Assembly: GCA_019915015.1 (NCBI GenBank)
Contig: JAHBBC010000016.1
Span: 1,263,383-1,327,382 of the forward strand
Source: Auriscalpium vulgare
Lineage: Eukaryota; Basidiomycota; Agaricomycetes; Russulales; Auriscalpiaceae
Reading direction: 5' to 3'
Length of the DNA stretch: 64,000 nucleotides
This document shows, piece after piece, positions 13,035-23,605 of the stretch. The position numbers were made by a program, and so were the translations under genes. The notes below the pieces were generated by a model, which saw nothing but the letters and a program-made list of their open reading frames with translations, was not told the DNA's origin and did no database searches. The number at the start of each line of letters is the position of its first letter. Position 1 is the stretch's first letter.

Positions 13035-16000
13035 ATGGGGTCCCTGTGCAGCGTCTTCCTCTTGTTCTCCTCCGCCATGGCCGCCACTACTGCCCCCGTC
13101 CGCATGGCCTCGTGGAACCTCCGCTTTGACTCCATGCCCGACAACATCACCGTCCAGCAGACACTCGCCTCGCTCCCAGACCCCCAGCTGCAACCCGTCT
13201 TCCTCGGCCTCAGCGGGGAACAGCCGTGGAGCACGCGTCGCATCAAGGTTGCTGAAAGATTGCTCGGCGAGAAAATAGCACTCGCAGGTGAGCGACACAG
13301 TTGCCTCTTAACGCGGTCACCTCCTGCGCACGTTTCCGCCTCGTTTTGCCCACGCCGCGAGCGAGAGCCCTTCGCAGTCATGGAATTCTGTTCTGGGAGG
13401 TCACATCAATAGGGGAGCTCAGAGTAGACCGTTTTCGTTTCCGTTTCGTTTTCAAACGCCTTTCGTTTTCGATTCGGCCCGCGGCATAAGTGACCCGATG
13501 TGTGACAATCGTGTGACTTTAGGTGACGCTCGCGTTGTGCGGCGTCTTCGTGTCTCACACACTCATTCCCTCGCGATACCTCCTTAATCTACACTCTCCT
13601 ACTCTCTTAATGCCCCGGAAACGCGGCCGCTCGGACTCCGACCAGCCTGAGACAGCTCCGGGCAAGAAATCCCGTGAGGAGAACATCAGCTGGGGCACAA
13701 ATAAGAAGCCAAATGAGCTGCTCCTGCAGCTCATCACGGAGCTCGAACAGCCGCAAAATCGCAAGGTTATGTTTGGTAACAAGCGTGGTGAGGTATGCAG
13801 GTGGCCCACGCATCATCTGGGCTTTGTTACTGACATCTTTCCAGAAGAAAAGCGGAGAAAGTAAGGTCGCAGCGGGTCAGCGGCTTGCTCGCATCCTCTG
13901 GAAGGATGCTCCGGACTCGGATTTCGTCAGTCTGGGAGCAAAGGTGCTCGGGAAAATAAATCAGTATGTCCATACCCTTATTGGATGCCTCATACGTGCT
14001 CACAGGCTTGTGTAGGCTACGCATCACCTATCACTCCAAGGTTCGGCGCATTAAGTGCACGGGTGGAGGTGTCCTCACTGGGAATGAGGCCATCGTCGAC
14101 ACAGGTGATGCCGACGATGGTCCAGATGAGTATTTGGTCTGCTACATAGGGCCAGATGGCCCATCCGAGGATACCGATGCACGCCACAAGAATATCTGGC
14201 GTAAGTTCATTTTGTGATCTCCGATGAGCACGCTGGAGGCTAACACATCCTGTGCAGAGGAGATCGAGGCCGAGTTCGCTGTCTTCCCCCGAATTCACGC
14301 GATCCTTGCCACCCGCCCAAATGAAAACCCGATCATCATCACGACTGGGGTTGGTCCGGACGGTCACCGCACAGTGCACTATCAGCCTCCCGACGACGCG
14401 CCACCTGTGCGGCAACCGCGCGAAGAGGACATAGACCCCGTCCTACGCGTTCACGATGGCCCGGCGCCTCTCGCGCAAGACTCTTCTGCGACCGCACCCG
14501 GCCCGGGATCGCCACCGCAGACGCCACACACTCCCAAAGAGAACCGCGTGCCGCCCTCGTCGCAAGCAAGTGCGAAGAAGACTCCCGCACACCTGTCGGA
14601 AGAGAAGCTGGAGAGCTTGAAGGGTCGCTTCAAGCCCACGTCACGCACCGGCATTCAAGACATACTGAAGGAGTCCATCGAGTAAGTAATACTAGTTGTT
14701 GGTAATGCACGTGGACTAATTCATGTGGCAGGCGTAGCTTTGCGGTGTCAAAGGAAGAGAACATCCGCAAAGCTGTCGACAGGCTGCGCGATGACATGAA
14801 TAGTCTTCGCCAAGACGCTCGCGATCGCCACGACCGCCTCTTTCGTGAGCTGCAGATTGGCTTGTGGACGAACGATGAGTATCGCCGCAAGTCGGAAGCA
14901 CTTGACGATGACCTTCAGCTGCAGCTTCAAGATCTCCGTGAAAATATATCGCGCCTTCAGAATCCTCCTCTGGTTGTCGCCGCCGCTACGCCCGCTCGTT
15001 CCATCTCACGCACGGGCTCTATGTCAACCGCTGCATCGACGCCTTCATCTCTGCCGCGCGCATCGACACCTCCGGATGATGAGCCCGAGAGCGAGATGAC
15101 AAGCCAGAGAGAAAATAGTCCTCCCTGGGATGAGAGCCAGTTGGACAGAGATCTTGGACGAGGATCATCTGTGGTTCCAGACGAGTTGGAGCGAGGCTTA
15201 GTCTGATCATTTTGCTTTTGTCCTTTCTAACTGCAGCCTCTCATTTAATGCTACACAGTCCTTTCTTCTTTCTGATTATATCTCTCTTACTCTTTACAAT
15301 CTCAGATTTAATCTTGTTCATTTATACAAGTCCTGCTCGTTGAGCGGCTACTATTTCTGCCACAAGGCCACGTCTCCTAGCCTCGCAATCATCATCCTCT
15401 GTGATATCATCATCTATAGGATCATCTGGCTCCCCCCTATCGTCCTCTTCCTGAGCACGTGAGTGCCAAGTCGCAAAGCTTGTCCCACTCGCCCATCCTT
15501 CGATGTCGAGCACTGCGTTGTGCAAGATGATGCAACATGAAATCCACCGACACGCTCGTATATGGTCCCGATTGTAACGGATATTGAGCCGTAAGCCACG
15601 AAGGGATTGCCATCGGCCCTTGAGTGCACCCATGGTGTGTTCAGAGCGAACGCGTAGGCGAGCTACGTGTTTGTCGAATAAGGCATTTGAGCGGTCTAAC
15701 GACGCTGGTTTCTTGTGAACTGGGATGGTCCGCGAGCTGACAGGGTACGCAGAGTCACCCCATGCAAACTCGTCACCTCTGAAGAACCAGTCGGTATGCT
15801 TGACAGCTGCAGTATGCTCAAATGCAGATGCATCATGAGCAGAACCGGTCATGCCAAGCGAATAGTCAACGATTCGTAGATTCGACGGTGTATTGCCAAT
15901 CTGTGTACAGATATGTCAGTCAGGAGCTATTAGAAGATATCCAGCATACCTGGACGTTGAACCCATAGTTGCACTTCCTTGTGTAGTACGCGTCACCGTC

Positions 16001-18027
16001 GAGGCCGGGGCGACTGTACAGGACAACAATTGTCCCGTCGTACATCACCCATCCCTCCCTCCAGGTGGATCCCGTGAAACCAAGCTGCTCATCAATCCAC
16101 CTTTTCTCGACCTCTTTCTCCTCCTCTGTTAGCGGCCGTACAAACATCCCATGCAAGGACATCAGCGCCTCCTGACATCTCTCCGTGTATAGCTCCACAG
16201 CGCCCTCTGAACAGCCCGCTGCACGGCTGATATCCTCGAGAGATGCGCCATTGCCATAGCGACCCATACGGTACAGGGTCACCGCTAATTGCGTTCGGAT
16301 ATCCTCCTGCGGGGTGTTCGAGTTGTTCTGGAATACGGGATGACCCTCGATGAGGCCAAGGATAGTGTCGAAGACGTGGGGAGAGACACGGAGCATGTTG
16401 ATAAAGCGGTGGTGATGGGCAGGATCCTGTGCATACTCCCATGCAAGCTGGAGATTGCCGGCTTTAACGACGGGAGGACGGGGGTTGATGTAGCGGGAGG
16501 ATAGGATGGTGTGAAGGATTGAGCTATCGCGTTGGAGCTGCTCCATCATAGCTGTGGCTGAAGATGGAGGCATGAGTGCCATCTGGATAGCCATATATGT
16601 GATGTATGCGTCGATAATCTCATCGTGGTAGGTAGCACGGGCCATGGCTGGTGGAAGAGCTCGAAAGCAATGGCGGCGGTGTCGCGCAGCGGCGTAGATT
16701 GAGTGACATTATGTAATATCACGCCGGGGCGCCGAATCGAAAACGAAAGGCGTTTGAAAACGAAACGGAAACGAAAACGGTCTACTCTGAGCTCCCCTAA
16801 TGACTCATCTCTATGCGCAGGTTTTCAGGAGGCGCTCGTCAGGCAGGTCAACGACCTTTCACAGCTGTTGGGCACAGGCTTCGGTTGGGTGCGTGCCATT
16901 TTCCCTCATGGTTCGAGTCATGGGCTCTCACACGCATACACCCAGGTCGGCGTGGGCCGGGATGATGGAGTCGCTGCGGGAGAATTCAGCCCCGTTTTCT
17001 ACGACAAGTGCGTACATTTCCCGTTCCTCTCTCTTCGCATCCTCGCACATTCTTCTCTGCACGACACTGCTCTGACACGCCGCGCCTTTAGATCAGTCTT
17101 CGAGTTGTTATCAAACGACACATTCTGGCTATCGTGCGTCCACCGTGCCCTGTTTTACTCGCCCACAGCCTCATCCGCAGCGCACCGCCAGGGACACGCC
17201 CTTCGTTGCTGGGTCTAAGTTCCCCGGGGCGGGCAGTGTGCGCATTGCAACCGCGACGCACCTGCGCATCCGCGCGACGGGCAAGACATTCGCATACATC
17301 AACACACACCTTGACGATCAATCCGATGACCAGCGCCAACTCGGCGCGTCCCTCATCCTCTGGCGCGCGCACTTCGAGGCCGCGCAGAACGGCGGCGCAA
17401 GCACGGTGTTGATTACCGGCGACTTCAATAGGTGCGTCGCTTCGACCCATCTTGTGCATGCAGCCGGGTTTCGCGGTGCATCCTGATAATACATTACTCA
17501 CTCCCCATATGCATTCCGCCTTCCATTGGTGTCAACGCGCCCACAGCCCCGCGAATGGAACAGATGCGGGCGCCTACCAAATCATTACGGGCTCTATTCC
17601 GCCCGTTGCGATCAACGCGACATTCAAGGCGCGCTTCCCCGTGCCCTCGGGAGTGCTGCCGGACTTCAAAGCGCTCGACCTCCGCACGCAGGTCCCACGC
17701 GCGAACGTGTCGGGTAACTGGGCAACATTCACGGGCTTCGCAGCCCCGGACGACACGAGCGACTTCACGCGCATCGACTTTGTGTTTGGGGGAAGCAATG
17801 GCGGGTGGTAAGTGTCCTGCCTTTTCGATCGGACCAAGGTGCGGTGATGATGGTGGTGGTGTTGTGTGGCTCCGCGGATCGATGAGGGGTGTGGGTGTGG
17901 TGTGGGCTGACGCTGATGGAGGGATGCGCGCAGGACTGGCCACGCTATCAAGGTCGAATCGACGCTTACCGACGACGGTGTCATCGCGAGCGACCACCGA
18001 CCTGTCTTCGGTGATATCTCGCTCTGA
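13035..18027 (+). CDS. Secreted endonuclease/exonuclease/phosphatase family protein, split by a transposon-bearing intron
   Basis: The protein starts with a signal peptide (MGSLCSVFLLFSSAMAATTA) followed by VRMASWNLRFDS, the first EEP motif. Exon 1 ends at 13287; exon 2 begins at 16821 with the metal-binding motif FQEAL. Later exons give GVGRDDGVAAGEFSPVFYDK, then FWLSDTPFVAGSKFPGAGSV, FAYINTHLDDQSDDQRQ, LITGDFNSPANGTDAGAY, DFTRIDFVFGG and the closing ASDHRPVFGDISL before TGA. These include the conserved E, the H of INTHLD, the D and N of GDFN and the final SDH, so all expected catalytic residues are present. EEP enzymes cleave phosphodiesters or remove phosphates with Mg2+; the substrate of this one cannot be told. 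The first intron is 3533 nt because a DNA transposon sits in it; without the element and one target copy it would be 142 nt. The reading phase across that intron is intact. Confidence 0.88.
13411..13478 (+). repeat. Left terminal inverted repeat, 68 bp
   Basis: It begins AGGGGAGCTCAGAGTAGACC and is identical over 68 bases to the reverse complement of 16731-16798. Inside it, variants of CGTTTTCG and CGTTTCCG recur about every 8-15 bases, a plausible set of transposase or accessory-protein binding sites. Confidence 0.97.
13610..15206 (+). CDS. Transposon accessory protein, probable Myb/trihelix-like DNA-binding
   Basis: Five exons with clean GT-AG introns: 13610-13792, then from 13845, with later junctions near 14015, 14258 and 14730. 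The N-terminus is basic (MPRKRGRSDS). A region with spaced Trp and hydrophobic residues follows (NISWGTNKKPNELLLQL, ARILWKDAPDSDFVS, INQLRITYHSKVRRIK), resembling the Myb/SANT-like or trihelix fold of PIF/Harbinger second proteins. The middle is Pro/Thr-rich. The C-terminal third is strongly charged and likely coiled coil (RKAVDRLRDDMNSLRQDA, DDDLQLQLQDLRENI), then a Ser/Thr-rich tail ending in TGA. In related elements this protein helps bring the transposase to the nucleus and the ends. Function is inferred from position and composition; I recognise no exact family. Confidence 0.8.
15322..16645 (-). CDS. PIF/Harbinger-type DDE transposase
   Basis: Two exons, 16645-15950 and 15900-15322, joined by a 49-nt intron, give a 424-residue protein, normal for the family. 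The N-terminal half has a helix-turn-helix region (LEDISRAAGCSEGAVELY) for DNA binding. The catalytic DDE_Tnp_4 domain shows the three acidic positions in order: Asp in VMYDGTIVVL, Asp in GMTGSAHDASAF, and Glu in RSEHTMGALKGRW, followed by the usual HNAVLDIE. The C-terminus is acidic. It would cut and rejoin DNA at the 68-bp terminal repeats. No stop or frameshift is seen, so it may be active. Confidence 0.95.
16731..16798 (-). repeat. Right terminal inverted repeat, 68 bp
   Basis: It is the perfect reverse complement of 13411-13478 and ends in GAGCTCCCCT, followed directly by the second AAT target copy. The last bases plus target give CTAAT, close to a fungal branch-point consensus, 21 bases before the EEP acceptor. 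Confidence 0.97.
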
Positions 18028-20155
18028 GATACGACAGGTCACCCGACCACCGTCCTCCCACGAACTACAAGGGCCGTCCCAAAGTGGTATGCTTTCGCGG
18101 TCTCAGACTTGTCCAGCTGATACCGTACTTGTGCATCTTTGTTTTCAAAATTATGATGAGCCAGTCGCACAACGCACGCTGTGCGCTGGTGCTGGGAATG
18201 CTTGTGCTGGTTGGGGTGCAGTGTCGTATCGCCGTGATCGCCAGACCTTCCATGCTGGCTGCTAGCCACTGTGCCGAGAACAACACGCGGGGCGCCGCCG
18301 TGTGAGGGCTTCGCGAAAAGCGCGCGATATAAAGCTTACTTGGAGAACCCCGTCGTAGACAATAGACCTGTCCGGAACACAAAAGCTTATGGACAAGCGC
18401 AGACTGAGGGGCAAGCGACGTCGAACAAGGCTTCTGGTACCTTATGGAGCGGGGCTACAAAACAACCTTCGTCAGAAGAAGGACACAACGCCCGTGGCCG
18501 AGGGAATACCGTTAGTCGAACCCTGAGCAGTGAGTACAAGTACAAGATCGCTTAGCAGGATAACGGCATCACGCCGTGCCATATGCTTGTCTGCATTCCC
18601 CGCGGGTAAGTGCTTGTGGGGAGAATAAGGCCAGCATCGCAAGAGATTCGTCCTAAGGGACACATTCACACCGGCTGTGTCACGGCAGCACCGGGTTCTC
18701 TTTACAATGCCAGCGCTGGTGGCGGAGCATATAACGTTATCCTGGACAGGGTCTACTCAGTAGTTCTAGCTCTCCAGGAGCTTCAAGAATGGAAGTTTGA
18801 CGAGGAACCTTCTCGGTGTCGCACCACAGGTAGGGAACAAATCGCGGCTTTAGAAGTTGAAGTTCTGGTCCTAAATACAGCACCCCTCTCGTGGTACGTT
18901 ACGGTCGAGGACGCCCAAAACGGCACTGACCAGAACCATATTTTACAATACCTTCTAGTCAGGTCTCCAGCTTGAAGCGCGTCGAGCTCCGCAATGGGCA
19001 CGTACCTTCTCCAGTCGCAGGCTGCAATATTACAGGGTGGTCGATGACAGCTAAGTGAGAGCAGGTACCTCAGCCAGCATTTGCGCGGGTCCATGAGATC
19101 GCTAGTTTCCGTCCCCGCCAATCTAAGACCAGGACAGAGGACTCTCTGCATGAGGGCGAGTACGTCAACATATGGATGAGGTGGACTGAACTCACAGCAC
19201 GCCGTGTCTTCCCCGCATCCTTCCGCCGAAGGAAGTATTTCATCAACGCCGTGCCAATTTAAGTCCTCACCATAGGCCCCGATCGCAAGTGCGTGCCTAT
19301 GGTGGCAGGCTCGCTAGAAGGGTACTTAAATGGCAAGTCGCACCTGCGGGGGTTAACTGTCCTTTCCAGGTGAACAACATCGCCAAAGCTTCAAAGGCTA
19401 ACACAGAGATGGTGGACTGCGAAGGTCTTTTTGCAAGTACTGTAGCCAGCCTTGACCGATGCGTAGTAGTAAGAGACTAAGTACCTTTAACGTGGATGAT
19501 CGACAACTTGGCGTAATGAAACGGTGCCTACCGCTGAAAGGTCTCAACTCTTGTGCAGAGTAACGAGCTCAAAATCCTCAGTGCGTTGAGAATCGAGAGT
19601 GGGTTTGGCCAGGTGTGAGCAAAGCGCGCCTCAGGCTGACTTGGCTCGGAGGGGGCCGGAGCTGGCCCGGCGCCCTGTCCGGCCCGGGATCGACCACGTG
19701 ACAACGCGGTTTTCAACCTTTCTTCAAATCTTGAACTTCCTCGACCGCGTACGTGTGCTGCACTTAGCCTCATACCGGTCAACGAAAGCAAAGTGGTGCG
19801 TGAAGAATATTTTCACTTTTTCATGACCGCAAATAACAGCACCGTGAAGTTTTGCATGCAGTGCGAGCGATGTCATGCAGTTTTAGTGGTTTCGGGTAAT
19901 AACTATAACTACTTCGCGATTCGTGCTTCACTGATACGTGGAGATGTGGCCTCATTCCATCAAGTACGCAACCAAGGGACGAGAAGGTACTGCAGGCTCC
20001 CTCGAATGAATGACTCACGCTCATTGACACAGAAACACACGTTACACAGTCATCCACTATGTTTAAATTAAGGTTGTTGAATGGGAACTGCGGGGTAAAC
20101 AGCTCATCTACATGTCGCCGCCCTTTCCCTTCGGACGCTCACCTTCACGTCAAGC
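18028..20155. other. 2.1 kb spacer without a recognisable gene
   Basis: Between the EEP stop and the NmrA-like start I find only short frames without known motifs. The longest (18610-18975, plus) has no signal peptide and no family match I know. A GTAAGT-type donor at about 18605 suggests there may be transcribed sequence, but I cannot build a gene. Confidence 0.4.
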
Positions 20156-21201
20156 ATGTCAGGCTTCAAGAACTTCGCAGTGTGCGGCACAGGCAACATA
20201 GGCTCTTTCATCGCTGACCACCTCCTCGAGCTCAAGGAAGCGGGGAATATCGAAAATCTGACTATTCTTACGCGGGTGGTGCGTTCCCGTCCGTCAGCGG
20301 GCATCCCGATCTCATGCGTCGCCCCAGTCCTCCCACAGAAGTATGCTTCCACGTGCGCTGCAGTCATCGGCGTTGACTACTCCGACCGCACCGAGTTGAA
20401 ACTCGCTCTGGGCGGCGCCGACGTCGTCATCTCGACAATCACAGTTTCGTGCTACAGGTGCAGGCGACCATCGCGGAGGCCGCGAAGGATGCAGGCGTGC
20501 ACCTCTTCGTACCGTCCGAGTTCGGGCCCCCGCCGCAGGAGGGCGAGGCGAGCGTCCTCGCCGCCAAGGCACACCTCCATGCTAAGTTCGCAGAAGTCGG
20601 CCTGCCGTGCCTCTTTGTGTACACGGGCATATTCTCGGGTCTTTCATGGTTTCCTGGGTAGGTTCATCACGGTATCGGTCCGACATGTGTGTGAGGGACC
20701 AGCCTGACGAGTAAAACGCATGCAGGGCGGGGGCTTGGATATTGCGAGCGGCAAACTGGCTATCGGTGGAGACGGCAATCAAAACATATCATGGACCGCG
20801 CGGGCGGACGTTGCGCGTTTCCTGGGGTACGCGCTCACGCAGCTGCCTGTGCAGCGGCTGCGTAATCAGGAACTTCGCCTCGAGGGTGATCTCAAGGTGC
20901 GCTTCATCCGAAGCATTTTTCCGCCTCGGTCTGGACTCTGCATCCTCGTCTGACGTTATTCTATTCAGTCGTTTAACCAAATCTTCTCGGAATATATCAG
21001 GGAAAGACCGGGAAGAAGCTGGAGGTCACACACCTCTCCATCGATGAGCTCAATGCGCGTATCCAGGCTAATCCAAAGGACATCGCGGCGATGTTGCTCA
21101 AGTCGTTCGCACTAGGCGGGGGGCTCGTAGGCACACCCGAAAATGACCTGTACCTTCAATGGAATCCCACCCCCGTCCTCACGTCTACATCGGTGTTGTG
21201 A
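20156..21201 (+). CDS. NmrA/isoflavone-reductase-like NAD(P)-binding protein with two apparent frameshifts
   Basis: The protein opens with a Rossmann motif, KNFAVCGTGNIGSFIADHLL, and continues through ALGGADVVISTI, ATIAEAAKDAGVHLFVPSEF, VYTGIFSGLSWFPG, GGLDIASGKLAIGGDGNQ and KTGKKLEVTHLSIDELNARI to a TGA. This order is that of NmrA-like and phenylcoumaran-benzylic-ether-reductase-like proteins of about 300 residues, which reduce aromatic substrates or act as redox sensors. Two places need one extra base to stay in frame: at about 20447, between VVISTITVS and LQVQATIAE, only 24 bases separate conserved segments, too few for an intron; and at about 21006, between FNQIFSEYIRE and TGKKLEV. The second could be avoided by an alternative AG at 21000 that would drop 11 residues. 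Either a young pseudogene or base errors in the assembly. Confidence 0.7.
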
Positions 21202-21679
21202 GTTGTGGTGGGAGGCTCGGTGGAAGACCAGGACCCAAAGCAACATCTCGATGGCAACAGGGTAATTGTACATATGACTGTGGAGTACGTGAGATACAAT
21301 AGGGTCGTAAAGCTCAGGCACTTAAACTCAAAATGACAACAGCTAGTAGGGCTGACCCCAACAGAAGCCAACCGGACACATGCATATGCATATGCACCGT
21401 TCCTGATGCGTTGTCCGGCTCGACTAGTGTTGGACTTGCTGTGGGAGAGGACGACAAGGGGAAAGCTTGAATAGAGAAGAGTTATTGTTTTGTTCGTCTG
21501 TGACAAATCAACCGTTGTGTACGTACATGAGGTCGCGGAGGTCGCTGATCCCGTGGGGATCAAGGACGCGGGCACAGGTGACACTGCGCCGACGGACGCC
21601 CCACTTGCCGGTCTTACGAGAAGATAGACCGCCGACGCGATGAATCAGAAATGGAACGATCGGGTAACGGCAAAGAAGC

Positions 21680-23064
21680 TCACGGGCAGAACGTCAACGT
21701 GTAATCGGCGTTCAAGGCCGAATCACACGTCCACAGGGCGGTATTGCTGCTCTCATCAAACGCATAGGCGTATGAATTCGGGCATAAGCCCTCTGCCAAA
21801 TGCATGAATAGGGCCCAAAATTTAGGAAGCAGCACAACTTCACTCACTGAAGTACCCATAATACTGTACGCCAGATGATGGACACGTTGCAGCCGTATCA
21901 TGCGTACCCGAGCAACAATTTGCCGAGTCAGCTGTGTAAGATGTCGGAGGACAAAGAAGGGACCCAAGAAAGGGCGCGCGGAGAAATAGTCAGTCCACGT
22001 GACAACACCTCTTTGTCCTCTAAAGAGGGATGGTAGAGCAAAGAGGATGATGAACTCAACTGGGGTCATTGTCCAGGTTGGCGGCGCATGCGCTCTTGCA
22101 GCCAACCGGAAAGTTGGTGAGGTCGAAGGGTCCTATGAGTGGGGCAGGGCCTATTGAGGGCAATATTTGAGGATGATTATGATTGAAATGATTGAAAAAG
22201 TACAGGGGGGTCCAAGATCCACAGGACAGTCAGCCACAGGGCAGTTCGCGGTGTTGGTGATCGCCATGGGGAGGTTATACCCGTCGACGAGGGATACTGA
22301 CATGGTGCCATAGTACTGTGTGGTGAGCGTTCGCTGCCCTACAGAGCTCTAATATGCAGAGGCCGCACCATCGTAGAAGTCGAGGTTTCCATCGCCTTCG
22401 AGTGTCCATTCGGCCACCGTTGCAGGAGGAACGCCCTATCAAGAAAATGACTCGTTACTCGACGACAGTAAACCTGGGAGCACTAACCGTGCCTGTGCTC
22501 GGATCGCATAATAGCCCGCCATTACATCCTCCTGTGAGACATGAGTAGGGCCCTGGCGCGAGGGTGAAGTTACAGTCTCGCCGGCCCTGCTTGTGCACAC
22601 GCTTTGATTTCTGGAGCCTCAGAGCTCGAAATCTGGGCTCACCCATATACGCCCTGCTTTCCAGTTGTCTGGGACGCCAAATGATACCGAAGTCAGAGGA
22701 GGCGCTTCCCACCTTGAGGTAAGAGACATTTAAAAGGATGCTTGAAGCGTCATGATGTAGATCGGACGGACCCAGTTGGAAACGGCGGGACGTTTGGGCC
22801 CGCGGTGAGGTCTGTGAACATCTACACGAAAGTCACCGCTTATTGTAATGCATGTAGACTGGGCATTTAGAGCGTGCTTACAGCTGGCCTAGTAGGATTC
22901 GCCATCAGAAATCGGTTGCAGGATGAGAATGAGGTGAGCACATGCCAAATGGTGAACGGACAGGCGTTGACCACGGTGAATAGTCGGGCTGCCGCCCCCA
23001 TACACTGGCTAAGCAAGAAAAAGCCAGCGCATACAACTCGCATCGTAAAGACTTGGAGACGCAT
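21680..23064 (-). CDS. Thaumatin-like secreted protein
   Basis: Thaumatin-like proteins are small, disulfide-rich secreted proteins; fungal members have been linked to beta-glucan binding or hydrolysis in the wall. A signal peptide (MRVVCAGFFLLSQCMGAAA) precedes RLFTVVNACPFTIW. After a 7-nt microexon comes MFTDLTAGPNVPPFPTGWEA, then SFGVPDNWKAGRIWGRRDCN, SCLTGGCNGGLLCDPSTGT, PPATVAEWTLEGDGNLDFYD, VSLVDGYNLPMAI, FPVGCKSACAANLDNDP, DSANCCSGTHDTAATCPSSG, GYFKGLCPNSYAYAFDESS and ALNADYTLTFCP before TGA. Cysteines are paired as expected, and the acidic cleft residues (E in AEWTLEGDG, D in LDFYD, D of LVDGYN) are present. The start may be the ATG at 23064 or at 23043. At least seven introns, all near 50-60 nt except one of about 135 nt. 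Intact as far as I can trace. Confidence 0.9.
22882..22888 (-). other. 7-nt microexon of the thaumatin-like gene
   Basis: The exon GCCAGCT completes ATT TG|G CCA GCT|ATG TTC, giving the conserved I-W-P-A-M-F string. The upstream intron (22945-22889, 57 nt) would start with GC (GCATGT) and end CTACTAG; the downstream one (22881-22822, 60 nt) is GTAAGC...GTGTAG. Skipping the microexon with a GT donor at GTGCTC gives one 121-nt intron and W-H-M instead. Confidence 0.75.
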
Positions 23065-23605
23065 GAAGCCAGCGAGAGCAGGCAGGACGAGAGTGCGTCA
23101 GAGAGGCAGGCGCGGTGTACATGTGGAGTTGACTTAAGGCCATGCCGGATACACGTGCGGGTGCGCCGTGCATTCGCTATTTTTGAAAAGCGATGTCTTA
23201 CGGGACTGGGCTTGTGGACAAACAGCGCTGGACAAAAAGCGCTGGTAGAATCGGAGGACTCGGATGAGGCAACCCACAAAGCCAGTGCCAGTGGAAGCAA
23301 GCCGCCAGGGTCCGGCATATAAGCGCGCCGGCACATCCACCTCAAACTTCCTAGAATCTATTCGCAGGATGTCTGATTTGCGCAATACACTCGTCATATC
23401 ATCCGTCAGCCCGATGTGAACGCAGAGACGGGGCTCGGGTTCCACCCCGGGTACAAGTTGTTATCGGGGTCTCCCACAACACCTTCCCCCAGAGCAAATG
23501 CCCTCAAACAAAGCGCAGGCACATCGTATAAATTCGCCTCGATGCGAGCGTCTTATACAGCGAGTGGGACGCGCATGGCCGAATAACCTACACGATTCCA
23601 AATTT

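Larger units (their letters stand above)
13411..16798. mobile_element. Complete PIF/Harbinger-type DNA transposon inside an intron
   Basis: This 3388-bp element is bounded by perfect 68-bp terminal inverted repeats and flanked by the trinucleotide AAT on both sides (13408-13410 and 16799-16801). It encodes two proteins in convergent orientation, a DDE transposase (minus) and an accessory DNA-binding protein (plus), the usual two-gene plan of PIF/Harbinger elements. Both frames are intact across their introns and the repeats have not diverged, so insertion looks recent. The ends can also be read as GGGGAGCTC with a TA duplication, which would match the related ISL2EU group. It lies 123 bases into an EEP-gene intron and 19-22 bases before its acceptor. 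Confidence 0.93.

Noticed and set aside
18505..18570. Minus-strand GGGTTCGACTAAC resembling a tRNA B box
   Set aside because: No matching A box or acceptor stem.
20441..20456. Possible 14-nt intron (GTTTCG...TACAG) that would restore the NmrA frame
   Set aside because: Far too short to be spliced; a one-base loss explains the change better.
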